Assembly (NCBI GenBank): GCA_008694505.1
Contig: VZDJ01007747.1
Location: 41,148,523-41,212,522 of the forward strand
From: Cyanoderma ruficeps
Taxonomy: Eukaryota; Chordata; Aves; Passeriformes; Timaliidae
DNA: 64,000 nt
Reading direction: 5' to 3'
The position numbers and the translations under genes are program-made. Shown piece after piece: positions 62,477 to 64,000 of the stretch; the stretch's first letter is position 1; each line of letters begins with the position of its first letter. The notes under the pieces are model-generated. The model ran no database searches. It was not told where the DNA came from and worked only from the letters and a program-made list of their open reading frames with translations.

Positions 62477-62507
62477 GAATTATTACATCTCATGGATGTA
62501 ATAATTC
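62477..62507. repeat. Perfect 13-bp inverted repeat with 5-nt loop
   Basis: GAATTATTACATC at 62477-62489 and GATGTAATAATTC at 62495-62507 are exact reverse complements around TCATG. A 13-bp perfect stem this close-set is unlikely by chance in 64 kb (order of a few percent), although AT-rich composition raises the odds. It could be a dimeric homeodomain-like site (TAATTATTA-type core), a cruciform, or a tiny palindromic remnant. The stem is too short for a microRNA precursor. Confidence 0.95.
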
Positions 62508-62719
62508 CTGTAATCTCACGGAGTCCAGCCAGGGAGCTCATATCTGTCACGTCAGATGGCCCCCACCAGTGCTGGAGGATCCACTGACCTTTTTATTCCT
62601 TTGTACAATGTCCCAGAGTTTCGCTGCTCTCTGTACTATTATTGAATACAGTGGCTAGTGAAAGTTAAGATCAGTAAGAGTTACATAGCACTGAAAGCAG
62701 GCAGAGAGGCTGGATACCA
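62508..62719. other. Short unique stretch between two MIR-like relics
   Basis: No gene or repeat is recognised. A few CpGs occur in TCTCACGGAG, TCACGTCAG (CRE-like ACGTCA) and TTTCGCTGC. Confidence 0.5.
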
Positions 62720-62850
62720 CTGAATTCAGTCACAGCTCTCTGTAGAATTTGGGTAAACCATCATCTTACTCTGCTGCAGCCTCCATGTAAATAAGGGATG
62801 ACAGTCCCTCACTTGCCAGTGGTGTGGCAGAGCTCACTTGGAGTTACAGA
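62720..62850 (+). mobile_element. Second MIR-like (CORE-SINE) relic
   Basis: GAATTCAGTCACAGCTCTCT, AATTTGGGTAAACCATCATC, CAGCCTCCATGTAAATAAGG and GATGACAGTCCCTCACTTGC follow the MIR order (cagctctgccac...ttgggcaagtcac...ctcagtttccatgtgtaaaatgggg...atgacagtacctcac). The relic has the same orientation as the one at 62.25 kb, about 0.45 kb away. It matches a longer part of the SINE, and both are heavily decayed. Confidence 0.6.
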
Positions 62851-64000
62851 GCATAACTCCAAAACCTTTTAATAAACTACTGGATATTTTCCAGATATTA
62901 TTGACTAAATTTCCAGAATGTTCTCATGTCAATATGAATTATATTCTTTCAAGTCCTTGTGTTTCATGAATCCTTTAATGCTGTTCTAGATCTAATATCT
63001 TAACCATCTTGCCCATGTCTGACACCTGTGTGGTTTTACATGTTCAGTGTTAGCAGTAAAGCTGGAATAAGAGGGGTTTCTCCCCTTTGAAGGAGTGGGA
63101 AAACAGAGAAGCCATATGGTTCAAAAAGCCTAATGAAGTTTGTGCTTTCCAGAGCACAAACAAAACAGCTCCATCAATTTGATCTCCGTTGTCAAAACTG
63201 ACATGCAGTTGGTTTTAAAACACTGCCTCCTTCTCAAAAACCAACAAGGGATTGATTTTCTCTCAACCAAAAGTATTTTCACCAAGACGAACACAAGCAT
63301 CTGGTCATTGCATTAAATGTCTGGGTCCTTTGAAAGAGTAAGTCAGTGATACCTTGTGTTTACTTGCAGAGCTTGACAAGAAAGACACAAGGGGAACATT
63401 TGTTTTCAGGGGAAACTGCTCCAGTGAAAAGCAATCGGTTTGAAACGCTACATGAACACAACTGTACCACTGGAGACAGGGGACGTATGTAATCCATCAA
63501 AAATGGTCTGAGCAACAAGAACACACAAGGGCACACTGTCAGACCAGGAAAGAAGGTGCAAAATAGTATAAGAAGTACTGGGTGTAGCCAGTATTTGCAA
63601 CAAGGATGCATGGAAATGAATGATACTTCAGCCCACATGTCTGACACAGGTTTAGGTTAAAGTTACCCTTTTCTTGGCACTTGGGGATCAATATTTGTTT
63701 ACACAGGGTTCAATCTCACACCCACAGAGGCCAGTGGGAACTTGCCATTTCCTTCCATAGATGCCTGATGAGGCTCTAAATAACTAGTGCTCATGCCCAG
63801 GGTTTTTCAGTGCCAAATATAATGAACACTATTGTTCTTAACACAATTATATTTGATAATCCAAGTTCCCATAACTCAATTGGAAGTTTTTGCCCCAATC
63901 TTTCCTGAATTCTAGTCCAACTTTTACCCTATGCCTCCTGCCTTTTTGCTTTCATTTGCTTTTGTTCTACTACCAAGAATAGGTAGAGCCTTCTTTGACT
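62851..64000. other. Unique non-coding DNA to window end
   Basis: No gene is recognised. A 95-codon minus-strand frame (63360-63647) is Cys/Leu/Phe-rich and unassigned. Around 63800-63865 an AT-rich block with AATATAATGAACACTATTGTTC (SOX-like ATTGTT) might be constrained, but this is a weak impression. Confidence 0.5.

Noticed and set aside
62477..62507. microRNA hairpin
   Set aside because: The stem is only 13 bp and pairing does not extend outward. A precursor needs about 30 bp of stem.
1..64000. Endogenous retrovirus or LTR element
   Set aside because: I found no LTR pair, primer-binding site, polypurine tract or gag/pol wording. The only reverse-transcriptase remnants are of the CR1 LINE clade.

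Overview
This is vertebrate, almost certainly avian, non-coding nuclear DNA. The main evidence is the scatter of CR1 (chicken repeat 1) LINE 3' ends. Several carry the CR1 terminal signature (ATTCTATG-type tail, or its complement CATAGAATCATAGAAT) and the conserved C-terminal reverse-transcriptase wording (VQFW, VQRRA, LEKRRL). The sequence is AT-leaning, mostly CpG-poor, and carries only short microsatellites. No Alu, L1 or B-type SINEs are recognisable. A passerine or other neoavian bird fits, but the order cannot be fixed from this text alone.

I find no exon of a protein-coding gene that I recognise, and no rRNA, tRNA, CRISPR array or prokaryotic element. Open frames reach only about 165 codons, overlap other frames on both strands, and spell nothing I can assign except the decayed CR1 ORF2 C-termini. 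The window is best read as intergenic DNA (a gene desert) or the inside of a very large intron.

Layout: 1-700 holds a candidate regulatory element with a four-copy 13-bp minisatellite. A 0.66-kb CR1 lies at 3.1-3.76 kb on the minus strand. From 3.76 to 22.6 kb there is mainly unique sequence with a few candidate conserved blocks (about 8.6, 9.8, 15.3, 17.3 and 21.7 kb). An old CR1/L3-like LINE relic lies at 22.6-23.0 kb. An AT/CA microsatellite lies at 26.25 kb. A CpG-rich block that stands out from its surroundings lies at 29.0-29.5 kb. A CR1 3' end lies at 33.7 kb. Two poly-A tracts with single Ns near them lie at 31.8 and 36.0 kb. Three same-strand CR1 3' ends lie between 45.4 and 47.1 kb, two of them abutting. 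A homeodomain-site-rich block, the best enhancer candidate, lies at 59.4-59.7 kb. Two MIR-like SINE relics flank a perfect 13-bp inverted repeat at 62.2-62.9 kb.

The functional content, if any, is therefore likely to be distal cis-regulation of a neighbouring gene that is not in view. The candidate conserved elements are calls by eye (motif density, CpG retention, absence of repeat decay) and need cross-species alignment. I did not find a convincing new biological system. The most worthwhile leads are the 59.5-kb and 29.1-kb blocks, the minisatellite inside the 5' candidate element, and the 62.49-kb inverted repeat.
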